Source of the DNA: Apostichopus japonicus | Lineage: Eukaryota > Echinodermata > Holothuroidea > Aspidochirotida > Stichopodidae | Assembly (NCBI RefSeq): GCF_037975245.1 | Contig: NC_092576.1 | Span: 32,900,611-32,964,610 of the forward strand | Length of the DNA stretch: 64,000 nt | Direction: 5' to 3' | In this document: piece by piece, positions 11,116-59,915 of the stretch | How the letters are laid out: each line of letters opens with the position of its first letter | How positions within the stretch are numbered: the stretch's first letter is position 1 | Program-made: the position numbers and the translations under genes | The notes under the pieces: model-generated | What the model saw: only the letters and a program-made list of their open reading frames with translations | What the model was told of the DNA's origin: nothing | Databases searched by the model: none

Positions 11116-14100
11116 GTAAGTGTTAAGCAAAAAACGTTCTCATTCACATGTATATCAGACAGACAGTTTGTGTTGAAGATAATGTGTCTTGACGTTAAAA
11201 AGTATTGTGCCATGCTAGAAATCAATCAAAAAAGTAAACTTTATTTAGCTGGAAATAATATCTTCCGTGATGTTATCCAGTAGTGTTTTTCCATGAGCGT
11301 TTAATATTTGCATAAGGGTTGAATGTTTGCATGATGGTTGAATATTTGAATGAGATAGAGAATTGGTAGACAATAATGCGTCAACTGTCTAGTAACATGA
11401 CACAGGAATATTAAAAAATTGTGTACCTAGAATTAAACGTGATGACAGCATGCACCTACACTATAAAAATACGGGGACTCTTCCCACCAATTTTGGGGGT
11501 AGTATGACCTCAAGAACCGGGCATATCAAACTTTTCCCACGAAAATGATTTTCCTTAATTACATTTTGTAGTGAATGTTTTCCTCGGGTAGTGGAAGATT
11601 ATTAGCCAATGAGCTTTTAAACGTCACGGACATTAACCAATGAGAATTGTTAACTTGTTCACGTCATATGCAAAACCACTCAAATCGTCGAAACGGTATG
11701 ACACAGCCAGCTTGAAACTTATGAAAACCAGATGAAAACTTATCAAAAGATTTGGTATTGGTATGTAATCCTTTCAAATTATTCCAGGGGCGTAGCCAGT
11801 TTTTCAGCGTGGGGAGGTGCCAAAGTCAAATTTATGTCCCCATTTCCAGGCACATAGCGGTGGATCGTCGTCCTGGGGAGAGGTTCAGGGGAAGGGGTGT
11901 CCCGCTTTTGAATTTATTTTCTTGAAAAGGGCTTAGATGCAACATGGTGCTATTATTTCAATATTTTAACTACATTCTTGAACTAAAATTTTCCTTTTTT
12001 GGTGCAAAATCTTTACCAATGTTTGGGGAAAAACACCCAAATAAATAATAATCCGGTTATATGACATATTGAAAAGAAGTATATGTACATAAACATATAT
12101 GGCCACCCAGAGAGACACTGCATTTACGGGCGTAACGCGCATATTTTTGAGGTTACCGTTTATTACATTCTATATGGCGGTTGCCCCCCCCCCCCCCCCG
12201 TTCATGTAGCGCACGTATTCTTGACATGACTTTCCATTACATTCTCGTTAGTAGTTAATGTCCCTTATCATCGGCCTCTATCTCCCAGGTTCGAGAACAT
12301 TATATGACATATTCGTAGTCCATAGATTTACAAAATATTTTGATTTTCTTTCTCACCCATTAAAGAACATGAGCACCAAACAACAAACACACTTATCCGC
12401 TCTCAACCCCAATCCCCTTGAATCAGGACTGTGATTGTGCGATCGTCAGGTGTGTATCACCATTCTTCTACACATGATCTTAGCAACAATACAAATGAGA
12501 AGCAATTGTTCATCACATTTGTTCTTAGTTTATTATTCACGTAATGTCAGAAATAACTTAGAGCACGATATCCTGATTTAGGGTCCCATACTTGCAGTTT
12601 CCTTATTTGCTCTTCCTTTCAACAACCCATCGTTTTTGTAATAATGTATATTATTACTACATACTAGCTGAAACCTAGATACCAAAACAAAAGAAAAGTT
12701 TTTTAAGTTAAAAATTATTTCATCCAAAAAAGCCCATTCAAAGTTTAAACGTATCAAAACTAGTTATTGGTAGTATTTTCTTACCATAAGCTGAGTAGCT
12801 CACATCCAATCGTTGTTGTGAGTAGTGGCTTAAACCATGACTATGACACGAAACATTTCAATTTCTTCAGCTGTTTGCAGCGCAAATCGTATCCTTGTGG
12901 CAAGATGGTGCATTGCGTTGGTTGTAGTGTTTCTTTCTGATCGTGATAGTCCTTCGTTACCCACCGTAATATGTATTCACTGCAGATCTGCTACCAGTAG
13001 CGATACATGATACGGATGTAGTTTCATTGTAAGGAATGAAAAGCGTATCTCCATTATCAAGATATGAATGCCCGTCTGCAGTCATAGATACCGTCGATGG
13101 AACTGATGGTGACAAGAAAATTACAAAGAAAGACAAAATTTTAAGGAAATATAAGTAGCCACTGTTCAGTTATGACACGAAGCAAAAGGAATGATTGAAT
13201 ATTAACAAATGTGTTATTCTCGTTTGGCGATATATTATATCTGGTTGATCGGAGAATAAATTAACCTATGATGTAAAGTGCACACGATTTAACAAAAATC
13301 GTCTCATAAACCAGCAATCCCCAACCGCTCCCATTTCCACTGCTTCAAGAAAGAAAGAAAAAAAAGACCTGAAAAGGGAGCTTGGAATAATCAATCTGTG
13401 GTGGCTTTGTGACATACATGACAACACAAACTACTACAAATCTTCCAAGTCTAAGAAATACGTTAGTTTAGTCTCGTTGTTCTTGATGCATCCGTTCTTT
13501 CCAATATTGAGCAACTAGATCGGCTGGATGTTTAATGAATGATTTTGAAGAAAGTACAAGTTCTTGCTCAATTTACTGCGCATTAAGAGACGTTCCAAAA
13601 TGAGAACTTTTTCTTGGAATTTCCAATCAATCAGTGTTCCTCAGTGTGACAAACATTAAACAAGCAGATTCATTATAAGATTTCGCTAACTCAATACACC
13701 AGCAGGAATTGCAGCATGAGCCATGTTAAGGAAAAGAAACTTGTAAACATACGTATATAGTTGCCTTCATGTTACTTTTCTGAAATATTGTCTGACTCAA
13801 ACATCATGTCTTAGCATGGACTATAACAATCAGTGTAAATCTAATAAAGCACCGTTTCATTAACGTGAACAGTCACGTGCACACACTAAGGGACGGAGTT
13901 TGAATAATTCTCCCATATAAATCACCTTAAACGAGCTTAAACTCTTATGAACACTTTTTACACAAAGTCACTGAACAATTCTTTGTTAATTTTTACCTCA
14001 ATTTATAGATGTGGTTCCATCTAGAAATATTCTTTTGAAGTACGAGCAGTGGACTTAGCTTGAATAGAGATGTAACTTAAAAGGTGACGTCACGAATCGT

Positions 14101-15274
14101 TACTTAGTATGTAGAACATTGCAATACATTGGTACCTAATGTTTTCATCATAAAAATAAACCCTAGCATGCTACACGATAACTGCAACTTACCGCGCTAC
14201 TTAATAATTTCGTACGGCTGCCGTAGAGAGCTGGTTGAAGTGCTTTGGTGATACATGTAGGAACATTAAACTATTATGGATTCACGGGAACATCTAAGTC
14301 ATGAATATTACTTAATGGAAACAAACAAGCGATTGAATAAATTGCATAGGCTTATTATGAGCAGAACCTCATTTATTCGTTTGCCAATTTTATGTGGATT
14401 CACTTCATCTTTGTTAGAAGTTTCAGCGAAATGTGTGCCCTTAATCACGTTGTAATGTTATCAAAACAATAACAATCACGTGTATAGCCATACAATACGT
14501 GATTTACCAAATTGAAAGAAAACCTATAAATTATATTATAAATTAAATTATATTAAATTATATAATTAATTTGCTGTATCTTGTAGTTTATTATATCATT
14601 TAATATGAGATAGTGGAACAGAATGTTCTTTTTTATCTTTTTAATCCAACTTATGGTAACGTACTGTTTACCTTATGATGATGCCAACGATATACCTATT
14701 ACCAAAGAATATATAACTATAAATACTGAAAGCTGATACTGCATGACGTAATGTGACATATAGTGGGAGATAAATCACGTACAAATCTCAAAAATTTGGT
14801 TTTGCGTCTGATATATTTACGAATGCTTAACATATTCCCAGTTAACTTGTTTACTAAGGAAACAAGTACTCATTTTGCGTAACAAGAAGCAAAACAGGAA
14901 ACAAACTCGTCAGAGTATAAGCCCGCATTGTCATCATTACGTGAAAAGTTGAAGAAATTGAAAGCTTTATAAATCATTACGTGTTTTCCAGGATATTGTT
15001 GAATAACCGGTCGCCTATTTTTTCCACTCCGATATGTCAAATGTTTCATAGTAGGCGGAACTTGTGTGTTACGTCACATATATAATTACATACACTGTAC
15101 GCGGTCAGCTGCACGCGCGAAGTATGAACTGTGTGTACGTACGCACGCATATTGCACGTACAAGGCATATAAACCTGCTCCTCCTAAACTGACAGAGTTT
15201 AATAAGAAATATGAATGAGTATAGTGGTCGGTCAATGTTGTCTTTCTAGACTGAAGGTAATGGTTGCTATCAAA
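11116..15274. other. Intergenic, no gene seen
   Basis: This is AT-rich DNA without supported exons. It contains a GGGGCGTAGCCAG box near 11787, a poly-C tract near 12185-12199 and a low-complexity AATTATATT stretch at about 14527-14572. Confidence 0.4.
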
Positions 15275-15436
15275 TTTTAAATGGAGGTTATTTAACAAGT
15301 TCATGAACGCAAGTGTTCCGAGTCAGCCAGACTATGCTTGTCTAAGTAACCGACACTAGCCTACAGTGTCATTACGGGTACAAATGTGTACGGTCGTTGA
15401 AACAAACAGTTGTCAAATCGTGATTTTTCTGTTCCT
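15275..15436. repeat. Direct repeat, left copy
   Basis: This matches 16905-17090. Both contain GAACGCAAGTGTTCCGAGTC, CCGACACTAGCCTACAGTGT and TGTGTACGGTCGTT. The two copies flank repeat copy B. Confidence 0.8.
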
Positions 15437-15488
15437 GGCTATGACACGGTAATCTGTTATTGCATATTCAGCTTTATTTGCAGTGTTT

Positions 15489-16182
15489 TAATAATAATAA
15501 TAATAATAATAATAATATAAAACATTTATATAGCGCCTAACATCACAAAGGCCACTAAGCGCTTTACAATAAAAGGTGAAACAGAAAAATACAAAACTAC
15601 AAAACTGAAAATATCAAACAACGAATAAAAACACTAACAAAACATCTAAAAGATCAGGAGATACAAATAGACATGGTAAAAAGGCGGATAAAGGTATAAG
15701 AAAGTTAAAGTATGGAAAAAGTTATGAAATGTCATTGTTAAAAAGATATGTTTTTAAACGGCTCTTAAAAATAGTCACAGATGGAGCGGTTCTGATGTCA
15801 ACCGGGAGCTTGTTCCAAATGTCTGGGGCTGCTGCTGCAAAGGCTCGGTGACCGTAGAACGACGTGTTGGTGTTCTTGGGGGGCTCCAATAGGGCAAGAG
15901 ATGCAGAACGAAGTAACCGGGGTGGTGTGTAAGGCAATAAAAGTTCAGAGATGTAAGTAGGTCCCTGATTGTTAAGGGCTTTGTATGTAAGAAGCGAGAC
16001 TTTGAAAACAACCCTGTCTCTAATCGGTAGCCAATGAAAATCTCGGAGAACTGGTGTAATGTGCTGATGGTCATTGCGCTTTATCTTAGTGACAAGTCTC
16101 GCTGCAGCATTCTGAACTAACTGGAGTCTCCCAAGGTCACGAGCCGGAAGACCATAAAACAATTTTGGGTTAAATGACCAGA
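15489..16182 (-). mobile_element. 5'-truncated CR1/L2-like LINE with (ATT)n tail
   Basis: The insertion holds only the C-terminal part of the RT ORF and the 3' UTR. The minus-strand 3' end has the paired GCGCTT...GGCGCTATATA motif and an ATT-repeat tail at 15491-15517, as in CR1/L2-group LINEs. It is flanked on both sides by dispersed repeat copy B. The truncation is typical of abortive target-primed reverse transcription. Confidence 0.8.
15722..16162 (-). pseudogene. CR1/L2-like RT C-terminus
   Basis: A 146-residue open frame contains LQLVQNAAARLVTKIKR, then LRDFHWLPIRDRVVFKVSLL, YKALNNQGPTYI and a FKSRLKTYLF end. This is the conserved thumb/C-terminal region of CR1/L2-group non-LTR retrotransposon RTs. 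The catalytic YADD core and the endonuclease are absent. The frame opens with a non-ATG codon, so it is an internal fragment and not a gene start. Confidence 0.85.
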
Positions 16183-16904
16183 TGTTAAAGAAAAATAAAT
16201 CAAGCGGGTATAAATAGCTTTAATAATGAAATTCCTTTGAAAATGTTAAACAGTGAGCGAAAGTGAATATATAATGTGAATATTGCTTTCGCCCTATAAA
16301 ATCCAGAAAGATAGAATACGTTAAACACAATAACTTATATCACTTCCTGATTCTAACTCAAAAGTGTAAGTGTCGAAATGGAGAAAACAGGATCATATCC
16401 TGGTTTTAATTGTTACATCGTTTCTGTTTCTTGTAAAGTGTGGGAAATGAAATTGGTTTCAAGTGTACATCACTTATTTGTGTTGTAGATGGCCTTAGGT
16501 AAGGCAATATGAATTTGACTTTCTGACTATTCCCTTAGAGACTACATATATGTGTCGATATAATGTATATATGAAATACGCTAGCTACTGACACTTAGGG
16601 CTTAATCATGGATACTGCAAATACAAGCAACTGACATATTAGTACTATTTGAGATAAATGTTTTGGTGAAAATGCAAAGCAAGCTGAAGAGCAGGCTCGT
16701 AGCAAAGGGGGGTGGGGGGTGGGGATGTGGTTCAATCGACTGTTTGATGATTGTTTTATTGAAATTAAAATACTTCAAACCATCAACAATTTTAATTACT
16801 GCAGACTTAAACAATATATTTTGTTAAAATACCACCAAATTAAAAGACATCAGTAAGAAGGATGAATGAATGTAGTCACAGTTGTTTTCGAGACCGTGCT
16901 ATCA

Positions 16905-17090
16905 ACATTTAAAATAAGGTTATTAAACAAGTTAAAGAACGCAAGTGTTCCGAGTCAGTCAAACCTAACTAGACTAGTAGCCGACACTAGCCTACAGTGT
17001 CAATACGGGAACGAATGTGTACGGTCGTTAGCCACGGTTAGACTACTATAAACAAAAACCATTGTCAAATCGTTTGTTTTGTTTGTTCCT
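16905..17090. repeat. Direct repeat, right copy
   Basis: Right-hand match of 15275-15436, with a small insertion around 17030-17055. Confidence 0.8.
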
Positions 17091-18244
17091 TTCAATGTGC
17101 ATCTAAAGCGGTTTGAAGATACCTAATGATTCATTCTAATTTCAACTATTGTGTAAAAACTCATGTACAGTGGCGTGACCGGAAAATCGATCAAAAAGCC
17201 CCATGGTTACGTCACTACTAAGAAAAAAACATGCCACTTTTCAGTGTTGTACGTTCGCCACAAGTAGCTACGGTGTATATCGTATGTATTTAACAACGGT
17301 AAACTAGGTAACATTGGGTGTGATAGTGTATTAGTACACGTACTATTAATGTACACCCGCGATCAGGGCAATCGCCGTAAGGTTGACAATAAACCACGCC
17401 TATTATGATCATTTGGAAACATCGAAATGGGAACAAAAATTGTGCAACCTGGTTGACAGACAGTAAACAAACAAACTACGTGAGCGAGTAAGGAAACGTG
17501 TGTAATATGAGAGTGTAATGCTATGAGTCTTAACAGAGTCTCCACGTTAACGTATCTCGTAATTTTAGCAAACGCAGTGTTTTGCATACAATTGAAATTA
17601 ACATTCACAACAGTAGCATGCACATGATTTCAAAGGTAGTGGGGAAAGGAATTCAAATTTCCCCTGAAAGGATTAAGAGCTGAACATCTGTGAAATACCA
17701 GAGGTGAACGACGGATGTTTTACACGTATGAGGGGATTGCTTGGGGTCATACCCTTCATCAACATATATAATTAACGTTAAATTATGGGTCATAATTTAG
17801 TCGTAATATAGGTCCATTTGGTTAACTTTTAAGGCAACATCGTGCTAGTAAATTAGTTTGGACCAAAAATTACCCCGATCGATTTAAGAAGTTACTTTAA
17901 TTTTTATCATTGGAGGGCCACATGCGAATAAATTATATCATATAACAGAGGCCCTACTGCGGATCATTGAGGCCGGCCCCATCTGGGGTCATTTGACAGA
18001 TTTTTTTTTTCGAAATATAAATATACTTGGAAAGGTTATCGAATTTGATTACATACCTCCAGGATTACAGATGACTTTGTAATCGCACTAGTGCTTTACT
18101 TGTAAAAATGAACGTTACTTCTCTCCATTCAATACTTCATAGTCGTAATCTGGATTATGTGAAGCCACATGTCCGTCGAGGATGACAAAAACTTGAAACA
18201 AAGAACATACAAACTGAAACAAAGAGTAAATTTAAGAAAATATA
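17091..18244. other. Intergenic, no gene seen
   Basis: I see no supported exon or RNA gene. The short frames here lack family resemblance or a splice context. Confidence 0.35.
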
Positions 18245-18257
18245 AATATATACATAC

Positions 18258-18345
<88 letters not shown>

Positions 18346-18355
18346 ATTTTTATTA
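18245..18355. repeat. (TA)n microsatellite
   Basis: A near-pure TA dinucleotide tract with a few TATACATA interruptions. It directly abuts the Penelope-like remnant. Confidence 0.95.
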
Positions 18356-18364
18356 TATGACACT

Positions 18365-19155
18365 TTCGACCCGATTGCAGACACCATCAGGAAGAACAAT
18401 CAACCAACACTACATGGTCCCAAAAGTTCTAGAGTTCTATTGTTTACAGTCAATGTCTTAGACCTAAACGCATTTGCTACAACCGATGTGATTTTGAACA
18501 CCAGGTATCCATTTTAACTGGTTATTTCTTGAACGTTGGATGCCCCCTTCACTTAATAAGTTGAGCCGTGCGGACTTATTAAAATACAAGTCTAAAGGTC
18601 TCAACACACGCATTCCGTTTGTTACCAGTTACAACCCCCCCCCCCCCCCATCAAATCCTTCATTCGCTCCATCAAACAGGATTTTGCTGTATTCCAAGAC
18701 GATCAGTCTGTATGAGAATCGTTTAAAGTATCTCCTATGCTAGCATTTCGTCAACCCCCAACCTTAAATTTCTACTTCCTTCCGCCAGACTCCCCCACTC
18801 AGTTTCCACATCCGCAGGCAATTTTCCTTGGGATAAAACTCAATGCAAAATATGCCCCCATATTACCCCAGGCACTGTGGTCAAGATTCCTATTGTCGAC
18901 TATAGTCTAAGACCCCATTCCCTCTCTTGTGATTTTATTAATGTTATTTACATTTTCTACTGTATACTTTGCAAAGAGGGCAATTGTGTAGGTGAAACAG
19001 GCTCCCGGTTCAGCCTTCGTTTAATAATCACAAAAAAAAATCTATTCGTGATAATTTTGCAAGGTTCCCAGTTTCCGAACATTTCAATCTTCATAGTCAT
19101 TCTCTCAAAAACCTAAAATGTGTTTAATTGCCTCGAACTTCATGCCAGTTACTGT
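18365..19155 (+). pseudogene. Penelope-like element remnant with GIY-YIG endonuclease region
   Basis: Fragments in shifting frames match the 3' half of a Penelope-like ORF. They are RIPFVTSYNP (about 18615), AFRQPPTL (about 18742), CKICPHI (about 18845), NVIYIFYCILCKEGNCVGETG (about 18938-19000) and FPVSEHFNLHSHSLKNLKCV (about 19065-19125). The linear order fits the RT C-terminus, CxxC linker and GIY-YIG nuclease. In the GIY-YIG block the usual Tyr of YVGETG is Cys, and frames are broken, so it is inactive. Confidence 0.72.
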
Positions 19156-21120
19156 ACGTAAACGTTAAGAAATCGATTGGATCTCTCGTATTAAGTGTCA
19201 CATCGCCGGGCGTTATATTATTACCTCGTACTACTTCAACATTTAAAGTTGAATTTGAACAGTTTACACCACTAAAAAAAAACATCTTGAGTTTTGTTTT
19301 GGCTTAATGTAAATTACAATCCATCTGCAAAAAAGTTCAATGTTTTAGAAGCTTAACGAGAAAGCTTCCATTCCTCTAGGTCTTCGACGAATAACATGAC
19401 ACCTAGTGTTACCAATATATGATAAGAACCAGAACTGATAAGAAAAGAAAAAAAAGAGAGCAATGTTTCAATAAATACGCACACAAAAAAGCATCACACA
19501 ACTAAAATGAAAGCAGGAAATACATTACAAATCACCGGTTATGGTCTTTATTGATATTGCTTTCACTTTACTTTCGAATATTTGTATCTCACAGTTTAAC
19601 TACATCATTATCTTATGTACTATTACAAGGTAATTTCAGTCTTTATATTCAAGATATTTGTTACTCATTGTCTCTTTTAAGACCTTTTTATAAAGAAATA
19701 TTGACTAAATGTATGGACATGACATGCTGTGATCCGGTGTTAGGTTGGGTGGGTGGTCTCCAGTGGGGATATCCCTCTAAGTTATGAGTGATTGAATGTA
19801 AAATGCAAGCATTGCTTTATTTGATAACTTATTGATAACATGTTGAAGAAATTATGTTGCGTCGAACATAAATACCATACACCTACATGATATGGTTTTA
19901 ACCTAGACCAAATAGGTATGTGGGACGAGGTTACCTATATCTTCCACATCAATGTACGTGGCTGAGTCAATGGTTGTCTTGTGGTCGGTTATCCCTATTA
20001 CAAAAACCTGGTGTAAAACAGACGGAGAAAAGGGGCATTTGCTTTATCAATGTCAGTGCACTCTATTCTAAATTTTCTCTCTTTTGCTACTTTCTTAAAG
20101 TAAAACATATACATTTGGGTTTGTTCTTTGGGAGCCGTGATGTTTCACAATATAACAGTTGCATTTAGTAGTGATATTTTACTATGGAGTCTAATTTAAT
20201 AAAATACCGTTACAAATTCATGAATTGGGTCGCATTCAATATTGTCAGTTAGTAATGTCATTCTCTAACGTAAGTGTGGGTTTTTATTAAACTAAGATAT
20301 TGCAGAGAATAGCATAACTTCCATTGAAGGTACTTCGTAGATGCTGGCTGTCCATACCAAATTGATGTTTGGATTTACATCATACATATAACACTATTAT
20401 CAATATATTTAAGTAGTAAATTTGAAGCATTCAAAGAGTAAATTAGGAAACTATTTCATTATCTTCCGGTTTTTTGTTGTAAAATGTGTCCTTTTCTCAT
20501 TTGTTTTTAACAAAAATAATATGTAATCAGTAAAAGCAAAGGAACGAAATACGCAGGGTCAATCAATACATTAATTTACGTTATAAAATATGCAACTAGA
20601 CTGTAATATAAATTAAACGTTGTACTTAGGTTTAATATAAATAATAATAATAATAATAACAATAATAATATAAAAGTATAAATACAATATTTCAAAGTAG
20701 ATTAAGAAAGTACACTTCATTTTATATATGATTTTGAACTCAAAGCATGTCCTCGCCTTAGTAGGTTTTCCCAAAAATCAGTACCTCGTTTTCAGTGAAC
20801 GTTAGCTCTACACGTGATCAGTGATCTGTGTAAATTACATCAAGTTAACAGGAGTACTTACAAAGTGTTACATTTATTCCTAATCGTAATTAAATAATAT
20901 TGGTTTAATTTGTTCTTCAATAAACATATCAAAGAATTCTTAAGGAAATACATGTGAGGAAGTTTTTTTACAACCCTGGTAACCTAAAAACAATGGGGCA
21001 AAAGTGCATGTTAACATTTTTCATTAATTAACATAAATACATATTTTACTAAACTGTAATATTTTAAATGAATGAAGGGCTCAAATACTGATCACCCAGT
21101 AATGGTTGTTTAAGAAACTG
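19156..21120. other. Intergenic or 3' part of the minus-strand Ig gene
   Basis: Apart from a (TAA)n microsatellite near 20640-20670 I find no supported feature. If the minus-strand Ig gene has a membrane or NACHT part, its exons should lie here or beyond. I could not find a convincing transmembrane exon. Confidence 0.35.
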
Positions 21121-21139
21121 GTATTAGTTCAGAACTTAC

Positions 21140-21463
21140 CAAATGAGGTGTAACGCAAAGTTAATCCATCAACTGAATGATTTCCAACACTGTTGCTTTG
21201 ACAGGAGATATTTCCATTTTCATAAACAGCTTGGATAGAAACTGTTACCATCGTGTCGAATGTTTCATGTTTACCTGTTCCATGGATTATTGTAATGTTC
21301 GATGTTCCGTATACTATGTTATCTACTAGCAAAGTTAGGTTAACCTCAGGTCGACTTCCATTAGCAAAACACGTAAGCGAAGTTAGGTGATCTTGTTGCA
21401 GATAAATGTGGTTACCGCTAGCTGTGTACATCTTGCTGGACGTTATGTACACAAGTGGAGGAG
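21140..21463 (-). CDS. Minus-strand Ig gene, exon 2 (C2-like Ig domain)
   Basis: A 324-nt exon is bounded by a pyrimidine-rich TTCTTTCCTAG acceptor and a GTAAGT donor, with phase 1 at both ends. It encodes one Ig-like domain with SLTCFANGSRPEVNL before the first core cysteine region and NISCQS at the second. The usual core Trp after the first Cys is replaced (NLTLLVDN). The Gly-x-Arg-Pro-Glu-Val-Asn-Leu stretch is shared with the plus-strand gene's fourth Ig domain, so the two genes are likely paralogues. No following exon was identified. Confidence 0.82.
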
Positions 21464-21982
21464 CTAGGAAAGAATTTGGTAGAATCATTATTATAAATCC
21501 ATGTATTGTCTCTAAACGTGGCGTCATGTGTAATATCAATATGAAATGAAGTTATGCAAAGCAGTATGTTTGTTGAGAAACATTTGGCTCGTCTAACAGT
21601 AAAGACGGTGGTACACCGATAACACCGATAAATAGGAGAAAAATTATGTAATTTATCTATACAGTTGGAAATGCTTCATTCTTTTCACAACTATTGAAAC
21701 AGAAACAGCAGATTATATAACACTAAATGTTGTCTAATTTACTGTTTCTCAGCATTTACCATTTTTAAGCACTATTGTAGTTTCCCTTTTTGATGGTCAT
21801 GTTTTGGAAAATCAATCTAATATAATAATTCATATTCATATTAACATGGCATCATTCCTAACGCTTTGTGATATCTTGTCGGATTGATAAATGCCAATGT
21901 AAGCTTGATTTACATAAACATCGTAGCCAACTTACAACCAATACTTAACTATTTTGAATATAAATACAGGAGCAATACAAAC

Positions 21983-22319
21983 CTTCAACATTGACGTCGT
22001 GGTTAACAATCGCCTTTGCAGCATTGACACATACATAGGTCCCACCATGCTTTATCGATACTCGCTCAATTAAGACGGAGTTATTTGGAAGTAGCGTAAT
22101 GTTATCTAATCCCGTCCCAACTAATAACCTATCATTAAGAAAGAGTAAATGATTGTCAAATTTCCACTCAACTTTTGCTCCTTTTTCGTCACAACCTTCT
22201 AAAAGCAGTGATTCGAATATAGTAACACTGTGTGAAATATAGACAGCTCGACAGTTCGAACGTTCTGCTATGTAACATCCAATTATGAATAAAATATACA
22301 TGGCGTTCATTTCCTGCAT
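21983..22319 (-). CDS. Minus-strand Ig gene, exon 1 (signal peptide + V/I-like Ig domain)
   Basis: The frame starts at ATG 22319, with a second candidate Met three codons on. MYILFIIGCYIA forms a hydrophobic signal sequence. An Ig domain follows with LLEGC, the core VEWKF tryptophan, LPNNSVLIERVSIKHGG and the YVC second cysteine. The donor AAG|GTTTGT leaves phase 1, which matches exon 2. The frame stays open upstream to 22427, so an earlier Met is possible but would put extra residues before the signal sequence. The gene is head-to-head with the plus-strand receptor, about 0.56 kb between start codons. Confidence 0.82.
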
Positions 22320-22859
22320 CGTTCCAGTGTCTTGATACCTCACAGTAAAAAGTTTAGGAAACAGACTAAAAGACAAAATCACGGAATAACTGGAAAGACT
22401 AAAATCAGTACATAACTTCGGGAGCATTTTTTGTCTCTACACTTGTATTGGTATAGCAATCCCCGGTTTCCAAATGAGTGTGTAGCATGAACGTGTTAAG
22501 ACAAAAAGTGAAATCAATATTGTAAGGATGCCTGTAATATACTGCATTGCACACAATCGTTCCTATTATACTGTATATGACATACTGCTAACACATTTCG
22601 CTGGTTTTATGGAACTGTATTATACATTTAAAGATATTATTAGTCTCGTTTCTATTCTAAATTTTTATGATTTCTTTTTTTTTATATGGTGAAATGAAGT
22701 TATCGTAGTCATTCCCTTAACTCTACCATCTAGTTGGTTAAATCGTTGCAGGACGGATCTCCTTCTAAATTAAATTCCAGTTATTAATAATTTGATCACA
22801 TTTAATGAAATTAAAAAGAAAATTAATAAACTACTCAAAGATTGTTTTCCAATTTGCAG
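22320..22859. promoter_or_regulatory. Shared intergenic region of two divergent Ig genes
   Basis: This is the only DNA between two head-to-head start codons, so it probably holds both promoters. I see no unambiguous core promoter. A splice acceptor (TTTTCCAATTTGCAG) ends at 22859, so the plus-strand gene may have a 5' UTR exon further upstream in this interval. Confidence 0.4.
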
Positions 22860-22880
22860 GTACGATTGCAATTTGACGAG

Positions 22881-59886
<37,006 letters not shown>

Positions 59887-59915
59887 AATATCACCTTAAA
59901 AGTAGTAGAACCTGA

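Larger units (their letters stand above)
15435..16845. repeat. Dispersed repeat, copy B, split by a LINE insertion
   Basis: Bases 15435-15488 continue the homology to copy A at 9935-9995. Homology then stops at a (TAA)n tract and resumes near 16190. The intervening 0.7 kb is a CR1/L2-like fragment. This dates the LINE insertion after the A/B duplication. Confidence 0.75.
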
